Positions 1-6,025 of a DNA stretch of 15,550 bases are shown here, one piece after another. The stretch is from the NCBI GenBank assembly GCA_001872165.1, contig MNXK01000057.1:1-15550 (forward strand), read 5' to 3'. Every line of letters begins with the position of its first letter. Position 1 is the first letter of the stretch. The stretch comes from Anaerolineae bacterium CG2_30_58_95. Lineage in GTDB: Bacteria; Chloroflexota; Anaerolineae; Anaerolineales; Villigracilaceae. The notes under the pieces were generated by a model. The model was not told the origin of the DNA, made no database searches, and saw nothing but the letters and a program-made list of their open reading frames with translations. The position numbers were made by a program, and so were the translations under genes.

Positions 1-37
1 AGTCGTTGGGAGACGATTGAAATCGTCACTACATGGG
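1..37. repeat. Partial copy of a palindromic interspersed repeat
   Basis: These 37 bases recur exactly at 87-123. The copy is cut by the window edge, so its left arm is not visible. It carries the second hairpin of the element (GACGATT / AATCGTC) and the outer arm ACTACAT. The 49 bases between the two copies (38-86) include the left outer arm of the second copy and otherwise show no recognisable feature. Confidence 0.85.
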
Positions 38-70
38 CAAGGACTAAAACGTGCTACCTGAAACTTCGCC

Positions 71-123
71 ATGTAGTAACGACTTTAGTCGTTGGGAGAC
101 GATTGAAATCGTCACTACATGGG
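71..123. repeat. Complete palindromic element, predicted three-way junction
   Basis: Positions 71-120 fold completely. The outer stem is ATGTAGT (71-77) with ACTACAT (114-120). The first inner hairpin is AACGAC (78-83) with GTCGTT (88-93) around the loop TTTA. A GGGA linker follows, then a second inner hairpin GACGATT (98-104) with AATCGTC (107-113). Every stem is perfect. The element ends only 6 bases from the stop codon of the phosphorylase gene (TAA, complement of 130-132), so it lies in that transcript's 3' end and could stabilise the RNA or act as an attenuating structure. There is no T-tract, so it is not a standard terminator. Confidence 0.8.
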
Positions 124-129
124 AGGAGG

Positions 130-1425
130 TTACTCATAAAACAATGGAAGCGGCGGCACGGGATGGTCAACGATGACGTGCGCGGCCAGCACGCTCGCGA
201 TGGCCGCGTCCAACCTTTTTTGGTCGCTGGCGTGGACGGTGAACAACGGCTCACCCTTCTCGACCCGATCCCCAACCTTGTGGTGGATGACGAACCCGAC
301 CGCGTGGTCTATGGGATCATCCTTCTGGGCGCGTCCCGCGCCGAGCGCGACGGAGGCCTCGCCCACGCTACGCGCCTGGACCTGTGACAGGCTCCCGCTT
401 CGAGGCGCGTCCACCGCCCGGACGAGCGCGGCGCGCGGCAGTTTGGCGGGGTCGTCCACGTACGAAACATCCCCGCCCTGCGCGCCGACCAGCTGGCGGA
501 ATTTCGCCAGCGCCGAGCCGTCGGCCAGGGATTGCTCCGCGAGGGCGCGGCCGGCCTGCTCGTCCGCGGCGACTTCGCCCAGAATCAACATATGCGCGGC
601 TACGCGCAGGCTGTGTTCGCGGAAATCGGCGGGGCCGCCGCCGCGCAACGTCTCAATGGCCTCGCAGACTTCGAGGGCGTTGCCCACCGCGCATCCGAGC
701 GGCTGGTTCATGTCCGAAAGCAGGGCTGTCACTTTGCGTCCGGCGAGTTCGCCGATCTTCACCATCAGGCCGGCCAGTTCGCGCGCGTCCTTGAGATTCT
801 CCATAAACGCGCCGTTGCCCACCTTCACGTCCAGCACCACCGCGTGCGCGCCGCCGGCGATCTTCTTGCTCATCACCGACGAGGCGATCAGCGGGATGGA
901 CTGCACCGTGCCGGTCACGTCGCGCAGAGCATACAGTTTTCCATCGGCCGGGGCCAGGTCGGGCGTTTGGCCGGTCAAAACAATGCCAACTTCGCGCAAC
1001 TGGCGTTTGAATTCGTCAGTAGTCAGGTCACAGCGATAGCCGGGGATGGATTCCATTTTGTCGAGCGTGCCGCCGCTGAAGCCCAGGCCGCGTCCAGACA
1101 CCTTCCCAATCGGCAGGCCGCAGGCCGCGACAACCGGCAGAACGACCAGGGAGGTTTTATCGCCGACGCCGCCGGTCGAGTGCTTGTCTACGGCGATCTC
1201 GACCACGTCGGATAGGTCCACCATCTCGCCGGAATGAGCCAGCGCCAGGGTCAGATCAGCCGTTTCGCGGGCGGTCATCCCGTTGAGCAGGACCGCCATC
1301 GCCCAGGCCGAAACCTGGTAATCGGCGATCTCGCCGCGCGTAAAGCCCTGAACGAAGAACTCGATTTCCTCGCGAGTCAGCTCACCCTTGTCGCGTTTCT
1401 TGATGATGATGTCTACGGCGCGCAT
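130..1425 (-). CDS. pdp: Pyrimidine-nucleoside (thymidine/uridine) phosphorylase
   Basis: This 431-residue protein has the full length of the bacterial thymidine/pyrimidine-nucleoside phosphorylase family. These cytosolic enzymes split uridine, thymidine or deoxyuridine with phosphate into the base and (deoxy)ribose-1-phosphate for nucleoside salvage. The phosphate-binding segment KHSTGGVGDKTS lies at 81-92 and the family signature SGRGLGFSGGTLDKME at 110-125. The base-binding residues known in the family are present as Arg168, Ser183 and Lys187. The C-terminal part (about 345-431) is the usual alpha/beta domain. The start is set by a GGAG ribosome binding site (complement of 1434-1437) 8 bases upstream. 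It lies 31 bp downstream of the cyanophycinase-like gene on the same strand, so the two are probably co-transcribed. Discrimination between deoA-type and pdp-type substrate range is not possible from sequence alone. Confidence 0.95.
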   Translation of the reverse strand: MRAVDIIIKKRDKGELTREEIEFFVQGFTRGEIADYQVSAWAMAVLLNGMTARETADLTLALAHSGEMVDLSDVVEIAVDKHSTGGVGDKTSLVVLPVVAACGLPIGKVSGRGLGFSGGTLDKMESIPGYRCDLTTDEFKRQLREVGIVLTGQTPDLAPADGKLYALRDVTGTVQSIPLIASSVMSKKIAGGAHAVVLDVKVGNGAFMENLKDARELAGLMVKIGELAGRKVTALLSDMNQPLGCAVGNALEVCEAIETLRGGGPADFREHSLRVAAHMLILGEVAADEQAGRALAEQSLADGSALAKFRQLVGAQGGDVSYVDDPAKLPRAALVRAVDAPRSGSLSQVQARSVGEASVALGAGRAQKDDPIDHAVGFVIHHKVGDRVEKGEPLFTVHASDQKRLDAAIASVLAAHVIVDHPVPPLPLFYE

Positions 1426-1456
1426 GGCATTATCTCCAGGAATTCCTGACCATATT

Positions 1457-2515
1457 TTATCCTATTTTTCTCTTGAGTTTCAGCCCATCCGGTGTATCGT
1501 CCACGCGCCAGCCGAGACTTTCGATCTGCTGGCGAAATTCATCAGCAACCGCCCAATCCTTGCGCAAGCGCGCTTGTTGGCGCGCTTCAGCCAGGCGCTG
1601 CACCTCGGCAGGAATTTCCCCATTCTCCTGGCCGGGTGAGGCTGCATCCATAACCATCTTCCAGGTTGAGGCTGGAAAGCCTTCTTCAAGCAAAACCGGT
1701 AGATGGAACTCCCCTAATTCGGCAAAGGAAAATGTTGCGCCCGCAGGGTAGATCTTGGGGTTGCATTCACGCAACAGCGTCACCGAGCTTACGCCGCTGA
1801 CACAACATTGACCGAGGCCAAAATCGAAGATCAGACCGGTGTGCTCGTCCAAGCCGACGGTGGTGTGACCAGGTGGGAGCAAGGCGCGCCATTCGTCGAA
1901 GCGCTCCATGCCAATGAAACAGCGGCTGGTATCCACGTCCGCGCCGCCCTCGGCGTTGTTCCAGTGCGGGATGAAAGACAGCGGCAGGCCAAAATCTGCA
2001 AACAAGTCGAGCCCGGGCGGGGCAGACACATCTTCTCCCACCTTGTAAATCTCATACACTGGCAAGGCACGCGCCCCGACAGCAATCGTCGCTGCGCTGG
2101 CAAAGACCAGGGCCGCGCCCATGCGCTGGCGGGCGCGCAGCATGTCCCAGGCCAGGGAGCCGCGCAGTTGGCGCACGGCATAGGTCGGCGAGCCAGGCCC
2201 CATGAAGATCATGTTCGCGGATAAGAGCGGCGCAAGGAGCTTGGCGTTGTCTGGGCTGAAGGGGGCGCCGCGCTTGCGAGCCGGAAGGACGGTCACGGTC
2301 GGATCGAAATTTTGCAGGCGCGTCCCCAGGAAATCGGCTACCCGCCCGGCAACCTGGGACGAGTTGAGTTCGAACCCAGCCGGGGTCTCCAAGATGACGA
2401 TCCGTAAGGGCGAGGGCAAACCTTGAGCGAGGGATTCGAAAATCCGCCCGCCCGAGAGGGAGGTTTCACCGGAGCCGAGCAGGGCAATGGGGCCGAGGAG
2501 AGGTGAGGGAGGCAT
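1457..2515 (-). CDS. Cyanophycinase/peptidase S51-like protein with CysRS-type C-terminal domain
   Basis: 352 residues in two parts. Residues about 8-290 resemble the class I glutamine-amidotransferase-like fold of cyanophycinase and peptidase E (family S51). It has a glycine-rich GPGSP loop at 106-110, a candidate nucleophile elbow FASAAT with Ser140 where S51 members have a TSAG-type motif, a FIPHW segment with His184, and GLDEHTGL around Glu224. The catalytic role of Ser140, His184 and Glu224 is inferred by position only. Residues about 303-348 match the small helical C-terminal domain of cysteinyl-tRNA synthetase (EAR..AR..KDWA.AD..R..I..LGW.V.DTPDG). No catalytic CysRS domain is present. 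The start codon lacks a clear ribosome binding site, so a slightly different start is possible. Substrate unknown; acyl-aspartyl peptide hydrolysis would be the family expectation. Confidence 0.75.
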   Translation of the reverse strand: MPPSPLLGPIALLGSGETSLSGGRIFESLAQGLPSPLRIVILETPAGFELNSSQVAGRVADFLGTRLQNFDPTVTVLPARKRGAPFSPDNAKLLAPLLSANMIFMGPGSPTYAVRQLRGSLAWDMLRARQRMGAALVFASAATIAVGARALPVYEIYKVGEDVSAPPGLDLFADFGLPLSFIPHWNNAEGGADVDTSRCFIGMERFDEWRALLPPGHTTVGLDEHTGLIFDFGLGQCCVSGVSSVTLLRECNPKIYPAGATFSFAELGEFHLPVLLEEGFPASTWKMVMDAASPGQENGEIPAEVQRLAEARQQARLRKDWAVADEFRQQIESLGWRVDDTPDGLKLKRKIG

Positions 2516-2553
2516 AGCGATTCAGACAACCTGACGGAGCGGAACGGCATCGA

Positions 2554-2616
2554 GACCTCTCTCATCCCCCCAGCCCCCTTCTCTCCCCTAAAAAAGGGGA
2601 GGGAAGGGGGAGATAT
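2554..2616. repeat. GC-rich palindromic repeat, unit a
   Basis: Stem 2574-2589 pairs with 2595-2610 (16 bp, one G-T pair) around an AAAAA loop. It begins with GACCT and is followed head-to-head by unit b (2631-2676), so the pair has GACCT at one end and AGGTC at the other. It lies between the glycosylase and cyanophycinase-like genes, which read the same way. A 3'-end role for the glycosylase transcript is possible, but there is no clear T-tract on the transcribed strand. Confidence 0.75.
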
Positions 2617-2630
2617 AGCCACTGGGTCTG

Positions 2631-2676
2631 GGTATCTCCCCTTCCCTTTTAGGGAAGGGGCTGGGGGTTAGGTCCG
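2631..2676. repeat. GC-rich palindromic repeat, unit b, same family as the copy inside the GH1 gene
   Basis: A perfect 10-bp stem (2638-2647 with 2651-2660) has a TTT loop. Its right flank, read on the minus strand, begins CGGACCTAACCCCC. That is identical to 8684-8697 inside the GH1 gene, so the two loci belong to one interspersed family. Together with unit a it occupies most of the 224-bp gap at 2516-2739. The rest of the gap shows no recognisable site. Confidence 0.8.
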
Positions 2677-2739
2677 AGAGCAGGCATAAGTACTCAACAA
2701 TCAACAACCTTGCGCTGTAATATTCATCAAGGCAACGGA

Positions 2740-3426
2740 TCAGCGTGGGGTTTGATCCAATAATTCCCGGACTTTTCGCCATACGGCATCGAACATTTCC
2801 GTTGTCAAGCGGCCTGTCTGCGTGTTCTGGCGGCTGGGATGGTAGGAGCAGAGTAAGGATGAAGGATGAGAGATGAAGGATGAAGCAGGGAGAGAAAAGA
2901 CCGCTCCATGCGCAAAAGTCGGCGAGGGCGGCTTTCCAAACAGCCGCAAGATGGCATCGAAGGCGATCCTTCCCAGCGCGACGATGACCTTTGGCTGGAT
3001 GTGTTCGATCTCGCGCTCCAGATACGGCTGGCAATTTGCCATCTCTTGCGGTGTGGGTTTGTTGCCCGGCGGCGCACAGCGACAGACAGCCGTGATGTAA
3101 ATGTCGTTCAAGGTCAGCCCGTCAGCGCGGTGATGAGATTCGGGTTGGCTTGCGAATCCGGCGCGGAAGAGCGCCGCGTAGAGGAACTCGCCGGAGGCGT
3201 CGCCGGTGAACATGCGCCCGGTGCGGTTGGAGCCGTGCGCGCCGGGGGCGAGTCCCACAGCCATCACGCGCGCCTGCGGGTCGCCAAAGCCAGGGACGGG
3301 TTTGCCCCAGTATTCCCAGTCGCGATAGGCGCGACGCTTGAGGCGAGCAACCTCTTCCCGCCAGGCAACCAGGCGAGGACAGCGGCGGCATTGGAACAGT
3401 GCAGAGTTGAGGGTGTTGAGGAGCAT
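2740..3426 (-). CDS. Uracil-DNA glycosylase, family 5 (UdgB type)
   Basis: The 228-residue product, counted from the ATG at 3424-3426, removes uracil and probably other deaminated bases from DNA in base-excision repair. It shows the family 5 motif A GLAPGAHGSNRTGRMFTGD (58-76) and motif B SYHPSRQNTQTGRL (194-207). Cys13, Cys16, Cys117 and Cys132 are positioned for the [4Fe-4S] cluster of family 4/5 enzymes. Upstream in-frame codons would extend it to 3594, but that extension translates a tandem repeat and the end of queA, so the internal ATG was chosen. No ribosome binding site precedes this ATG, whose leader is the heptamer array. Residues about 181-193 (ASSFISHPSSLLC), just before motif B, are an in-frame heptanucleotide repeat rather than family sequence. 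It lies directly downstream of queA. Confidence 0.9.
   Translation of the reverse strand: MLLNTLNSALFQCRRCPRLVAWREEVARLKRRAYRDWEYWGKPVPGFGDPQARVMAVGLAPGAHGSNRTGRMFTGDASGEFLYAALFRAGFASQPESHHRADGLTLNDIYITAVCRCAPPGNKPTPQEMANCQPYLEREIEHIQPKVIVALGRIAFDAILRLFGKPPSPTFAHGAVFSLPASSFISHPSSLLCSYHPSRQNTQTGRLTTEMFDAVWRKVRELLDQTPR
2857..2884. repeat. Heptanucleotide array (GGATGAA), in frame inside the uracil-DNA glycosylase
   Basis: There are four consecutive 7-base units, GGATGAA GGATGAG AGATGAA GGATGAA. Read on the coding strand it is the TTCATCC heptamer that recurs at 15309-15364. Translated, it gives the SSFISHPSS segment of the glycosylase. Confidence 0.85.
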
Positions 3427-3439
3427 GGGTAGACGACTC

Positions 3440-3470
3440 GTGATGCGTAATGCGTGATGCGTGATATGTG
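3440..3470. repeat. Heptanucleotide array (GTGATGC) between queA and the glycosylase gene
   Basis: The units are GTGATGC GTAATGC GTGATGC GTGATAT followed by GTG. The same heptamer forms the longer array at 14208-14263. It fills most of the 73-bp gap between the queA stop and the glycosylase start, where a ribosome binding site would be expected. Confidence 0.85.
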
Positions 3471-3499
3471 CAGCACAATCACGAATCACGTTTCGCGAA

Positions 3500-4513
3500 T
3501 TACGTGATAAACATCGCATCGCCAAATGAGTAGAAGCGGTATTTTTCACGCCTGGCGATTTCGTAGGCATGGAGAATCCGCTCCCGGCCGGCAAAGGCGC
3601 TGACCAGCATGATGAGCGTCGAGCGGGGCAAATGGAAGTTCGTGATCATGCAATCTACAACTTTGAATTTATAGCCGGGTAATATGAATAAATTGGTATT
3701 GCCGGTGTAGGACGAGATAGTATCTCGTCCTACCGCAGCCGATTCGAGTGTACGAACAGAAGTCGTGCCCACCGCAATCACACGCCCGCCGGATTGACGT
3801 GTTCGATGGATGGCATCCGCCGTTTCCTGAGGCAACTCGCACCATTCGGTGTGGATCGGGTGCTTTTCAGGGCTAACTTCCGTCACGGGGGCAAAGGTGT
3901 CCAGCCCGATGTGCAGGGTGACATAGGCGATTTTTATGCCCTGCGACTGCAACTCGTCCAGCAGGCTCGGCGTGAAGTGCAGACCGGCGGTCGGCGCGGC
4001 AGCCGAGCCGGGGTCACGCGCGTAGACGGTCTGGTAGCGCTCAGGGTTGGCCAACGGTTCGTGAATATAGGGCGGCAAGGGAACGTGTCCGATCCTGGGG
4101 AGGTAGAGTTCGACCGGCCTGGCAAAACGGACCAATCGCCGCGCGCCGTCCAACATGCCGACAATCTCGGCCTCGGGGCCGTTCTCTTCGAGAAGCAAAC
4201 GGATACCTGTCTTGAGTCCCTTTCCACCCACGGTACATTCCCACGTATGTGTATCCTCCCGCCGCAGGAGGAGCAGCTCGACGCGGCCGCCGGTCGGCTT
4301 GCGCGCAAATAAACGCGCCGGGATGACACGAGTTTGGTTCAAAACCAGTAAATCGCCGGAATGCAGATATTTGCCGATGTCGCGAAAGACAGCGTGTTCC
4401 AGTGTTCCCGTGTCACGGCGCAGGACAAGCAGGCGCGAGGCATCGCGCGGCTCGAGGGGAGTTTGGGCGATGAACGAGGGAGGCAGGTTGTATTCGAAGT
4501 CGGAGGTTCGCAT
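3500..4513 (-). CDS. queA: S-adenosylmethionine:tRNA ribosyltransferase-isomerase (queuosine synthesis)
   Basis: 337 residues from the ATG at 4511-4513. QueA transfers the ribosyl part of SAM to preQ1-modified tRNA to make epoxyqueuosine at wobble position 34. Clear family blocks are the N-terminal SDFEYNLPPSFIAQ, NQTRVIPARL, TAGLHFT, HIGLDTFAPV, GTTSVRTLES and the C-terminal TNFHLPRSTLIMLVSAFAG. An in-frame TTG (4537) would add 8 residues, but the family starts at MRTSDFEY. The ATG overlaps the TAA of the truncated vapC by one base (TAATG), and no ribosome binding site is visible. Translation may therefore depend on coupling to vapC. A 27-bp palindrome (3707-3733) is built into the variable loop AVGRDTISSYTG. 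A diverged copy of its first 25 codons lies upstream at 4997-5072. Confidence 0.96.
   Translation of the reverse strand: MRTSDFEYNLPPSFIAQTPLEPRDASRLLVLRRDTGTLEHAVFRDIGKYLHSGDLLVLNQTRVIPARLFARKPTGGRVELLLLRREDTHTWECTVGGKGLKTGIRLLLEENGPEAEIVGMLDGARRLVRFARPVELYLPRIGHVPLPPYIHEPLANPERYQTVYARDPGSAAAPTAGLHFTPSLLDELQSQGIKIAYVTLHIGLDTFAPVTEVSPEKHPIHTEWCELPQETADAIHRTRQSGGRVIAVGTTSVRTLESAAVGRDTISSYTGNTNLFILPGYKFKVVDCMITNFHLPRSTLIMLVSAFAGRERILHAYEIARREKYRFYSFGDAMFIT
3707..3733. repeat. Perfect 27-bp palindrome inside queA
   Basis: GTAGGACGAGATA (3707-3719) and TATCTCGTCCTAC (3721-3733) are perfect inverted repeats around one central base. On the coding strand they encode VGRDTISSY in frame, in a loop of QueA that is variable between GTTSVRTLES and the conserved LFILPGYKFK. 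This looks like an interspersed palindromic element tolerated as protein sequence. Confidence 0.85.
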
Positions 4514-4719
4514 TAATACATTGCCGAGTCTAACCAAGCCAGAAAAGAGAAATATTCCCTTTCAGATTCCCCAACGTTGATCAAACTCATCGTGAGCAAT
4601 ACTTCATCTCGCCCCGCTTGCTCCAGCAATGCCAATACTTTTTCGCCGCCAAACTCAGCCTGAAAGTGAGCCATGACGGCGAAACTGTCCAAGACGAAGG
4701 TGGCGATAGGTTCAGCCAT
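4513..4719 (-). pseudogene. vapC: Truncated VapC-type PIN-domain toxin
   Basis: 68 residues, about half of a normal PIN toxin (roughly 130). The N-terminus is typical: FVLDSFAVMAHF with the first acidic residue Asp11, GGEKVLALLEQA, and SLINVGE with Glu51. After Glu51 the family similarity stops, and the last 17 residues (SEREYFSFLAWLDSAMY) do not look like a PIN domain. The later catalytic aspartates are absent, so ribonuclease activity is unlikely. It overlaps vapB by 8 bp and its TAA overlaps the queA ATG. The break coincides with the start of queA, so the toxin was probably cut by the recombination that placed queA here. Confidence 0.75.
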
Positions 4720-4957
4720 AAAACCGCTTCAGTTTGGCTTCTTCACGCGCCAATTCCGTCTGATGCTCCTCTAGTAAAGCCTGTATGAGCGATGTCTTGC
4801 CTGCATATTTGCCATACGTGGCGCGGATTTCCGCCAGACGGCGTGCTTTGGGGGCGGCTTGACCGTTTTCACCAAGCAATTTTCGTATCTGCTGATAGGT
4901 TTCTCGTGAGAGTTCGATGGTTTTGCCATCAGGGGTGATTAAACGTGGAGCTACCAT
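4712..4957 (-). CDS. vapB: VapB-like antitoxin
   Basis: 81 residues, with an N-terminal segment LITPDGKTIELSRETYQQIRKLL (residues 6-28) and a charged C-terminal helix (GKTSLIQALLEEHQTELAREEAKLKRF, about 53-79), as in small antitoxins that bind a PIN toxin through the C-terminus. It starts at ATG 4955-4957 with a GGAAG ribosome binding site 8 bases upstream. The assignment rests mainly on its position: it overlaps the PIN-domain gene by 8 bp, the usual antitoxin-first layout. With the toxin truncated, the antitoxin may be an orphan or still act on related toxins elsewhere. Confidence 0.65.
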   Translation of the reverse strand: MVAPRLITPDGKTIELSRETYQQIRKLLGENGQAAPKARRLAEIRATYGKYAGKTSLIQALLEEHQTELAREEAKLKRFYG

Positions 4958-4983
4958 AATCCGTCTTCCTTTTGTATAACTTG

Positions 4984-4989
4984 ATTATA
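4984..4989 (-). promoter_or_regulatory. Possible -10 box and operator of vapB
   Basis: The minus strand reads TATAAT here, inside a direct repeat GTTATA-ATCAA-GTTATA about 20-35 bases upstream of the vapB start. TA antitoxins commonly repress their own promoter, and the repeated hexamer would suit that. No convincing -35 box is seen; the expected position falls in the queA remnant. Confidence 0.4.
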
Positions 4990-4996
4990 ACCATAA

Positions 4997-5072
4997 ATCG
5001 CGCGGCTCGAGGGGAGTCTACGCGATGAATTCGGGAGGGAGGAGGGTGTAGTCGAAGTCGGAGTTTCTCATA
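4997..5072 (-). pseudogene. Remnant of the queA 5' end
   Basis: Read from the ATG at 5070-5072 this encodes MRNSDFDYTLLPPEFIA, then a TAG stop, then TPLEPRD. Aligned with intact QueA (MRTSDFEYNLPPSFIAQTPLEPRD) it matches along its length, with one extra codon and the stop where QueA has Gln17. The stretch ACTCCCCTCGAGCCGCGCGA is identical in both copies. Homology stops after the Asp codon at 4997. It lies 10 bp downstream of DUF2905, exactly where queA would be expected. Confidence 0.88.
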
Positions 5073-5082
5073 AAAAAGCGGG

Positions 5083-5319
5083 CTATTTCTTCCACAGCCT
5101 CGCAACGATGTTCAGGATCAAGGTCAAAATCAGGGACACGAGAATACCGCTCGTGAGCGGAAAGTAAAACCGAAAGTTCTCTCCCTCGATACGAATATCG
5201 CCGGGCAGGCGTCTCAGCGGCAGACCGAATTTGGCGGAAAGATAAATTCCCCCGCCCACCAAAAACAGCACAATTCCGCCAATCATCAGGGTACGGCCAA
5301 TGGCTTCCATTATGGTCAT
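5083..5319 (-). CDS. DUF2905 small membrane protein
   Basis: 78 residues with two membrane segments (about 8-28 and 55-73) separated by LPGDIRIEGENFRFYFP (38-54), the hallmark of DUF2905. The function is unknown. In many bacteria this gene sits between ruvB and queA, and that neighbourhood is recognisable here. Two starts are possible. ATG 5317-5319 overlaps the stop of the DUF6516 gene (ATGA). ATG 5308-5310 (MEAIGRT) is closer to the family N-terminus and may be the original start before the toxin-antitoxin pair arrived. Confidence 0.88.
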   Translation of the reverse strand: MTIMEAIGRTLMIGGIVLFLVGGGIYLSAKFGLPLRRLPGDIRIEGENFRFYFPLTSGILVSLILTLILNIVARLWKK

Positions 5320-5711
5320 CCCTGCTTTTGTGAAATTATCCCCTCGATCTCCCGCAAAACCTGTTCCAAAGAAGGGACGGTAGAGGAAGTTACACCTCCA
5401 TCTTTCAAATGTTTGTGGAATGGGAATGTGGGTACAGATCGGTGATGCGCGGTATTGTCATAACGAAAGACAAGCATGCCTTCCGACGATTGATAATGAT
5501 AGGCGTACATCACCTTCTCCAAAGGCAAGCGGAGATCAATCAATTCTCGAAAAAAGAGGATGGAGCCGTTGTTAAATTCCACATCCCCACGAATAAAGCC
5601 CACCAGTTCGCCGCGCTTTTCAAGATTTACATCGGGTGATTCAACAAACGGCAAACTTGCAAGCAAATCCAATAAGGACTGGAAATACTGCTCAATCAAT
5701 TTCCGCCTCAC
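5316..5711 (-). CDS. DUF6516/TumE-family toxin-like protein
   Basis: 131 residues starting at GTG (complement of 5709-5711). The diagnostic block is RYDNTAHHRSVPTFPFHKHL (residues 83-102), followed by SLEQVLREIEGII, as in DUF6516 proteins annotated as TumE-type toxins. It overlaps the upstream small gene by 20 bp and the downstream DUF2905 gene by 4 bp. Base composition in 5320-6000 looks clearly more AT-rich than ruvB or queA, which suggests acquisition. The molecular activity of the toxin is not deducible here. Confidence 0.75.
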   Translation of the reverse strand: MRRKLIEQYFQSLLDLLASLPFVESPDVNLEKRGELVGFIRGDVEFNNGSILFFRELIDLRLPLEKVMYAYHYQSSEGMLVFRYDNTAHHRSVPTFPFHKHLKDGGVTSSTVPSLEQVLREIEGIISQKQG

Positions 5712-5982
5712 GGAGCGATTGATATTGTCCTTCCAGCAAGCGCAGTGCCGCGAGTTCCATATTCCAATCTATGGTTTCGATGGTCTCACTGATTTCCTGC
5801 GCCTGCAATTTTTTCTCGAACTCCGTCGATGACATCCCTGCGCGTTTCTCGAACTCGGCAAGGCGTTCTTTGGTGCGAAGGATGCCGTGCTGTAAGACTT
5901 TCAGTTGACTGCGGATTGCCACTTCCAACAGAGGCTTTAGCGATTCATCCGCTTTTGTTTTAATCACAATTTCTTGTAACAT
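5692..5982 (-). CDS. Putative antitoxin partner of the DUF6516 protein
   Basis: 96 residues from ATG 5980-5982, preceded by AAAGGAAG as ribosome binding site; an in-frame TTG at 6000 is less likely. The protein is highly charged and helical, with RTKERLAEFEKRAGMSSTEFEKKLQAQEISETIETIDWNMELAALRLLEGQY spread over residues 36-87. It has no membrane segment or DNA-binding motif that I recognise. The antitoxin role is inferred from the 20-bp overlap with the DUF6516 gene and its first position in the pair. It begins 43 bp after ruvB. Confidence 0.6.
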   Translation of the reverse strand: MLQEIVIKTKADESLKPLLEVAIRSQLKVLQHGILRTKERLAEFEKRAGMSSTEFEKKLQAQEISETIETIDWNMELAALRLLEGQYQSLREAEID

Positions 5983-6025
5983 GGCAACTTCCTTTCGCAA
6001 TAATTATAAGCCCCACGTTCGGCTA

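Noticed and set aside
71..120. tRNA-like cloverleaf
   Set aside because: The stems are too short and too few, there is no acceptor or T-arm consensus, and the same unit is repeated nearby.
1..123. CRISPR-like pair of 37-bp repeats with a 49-bp spacer
   Set aside because: Only two copies are present, the 'spacer' contains the arm of the palindrome, the repeat is internally self-complementary in several stems, and no cas genes are nearby.
173..1215. Plus-strand open frames opposite the phosphorylase
   Set aside because: They are Arg/Pro-rich antisense frames of a GC-rich gene, with no family match.
2588..3034. 148-codon minus-strand frame over the glycosylase end and the intergenic repeats
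   Set aside because: It is in a shifted frame of the glycosylase and then translates palindromic repeats.
3427..3594. 56-residue N-terminal extension of the uracil-DNA glycosylase
   Set aside because: It overlaps the end of queA and translates a heptamer array. The family N-terminus begins at the ATG at 3424-3426.
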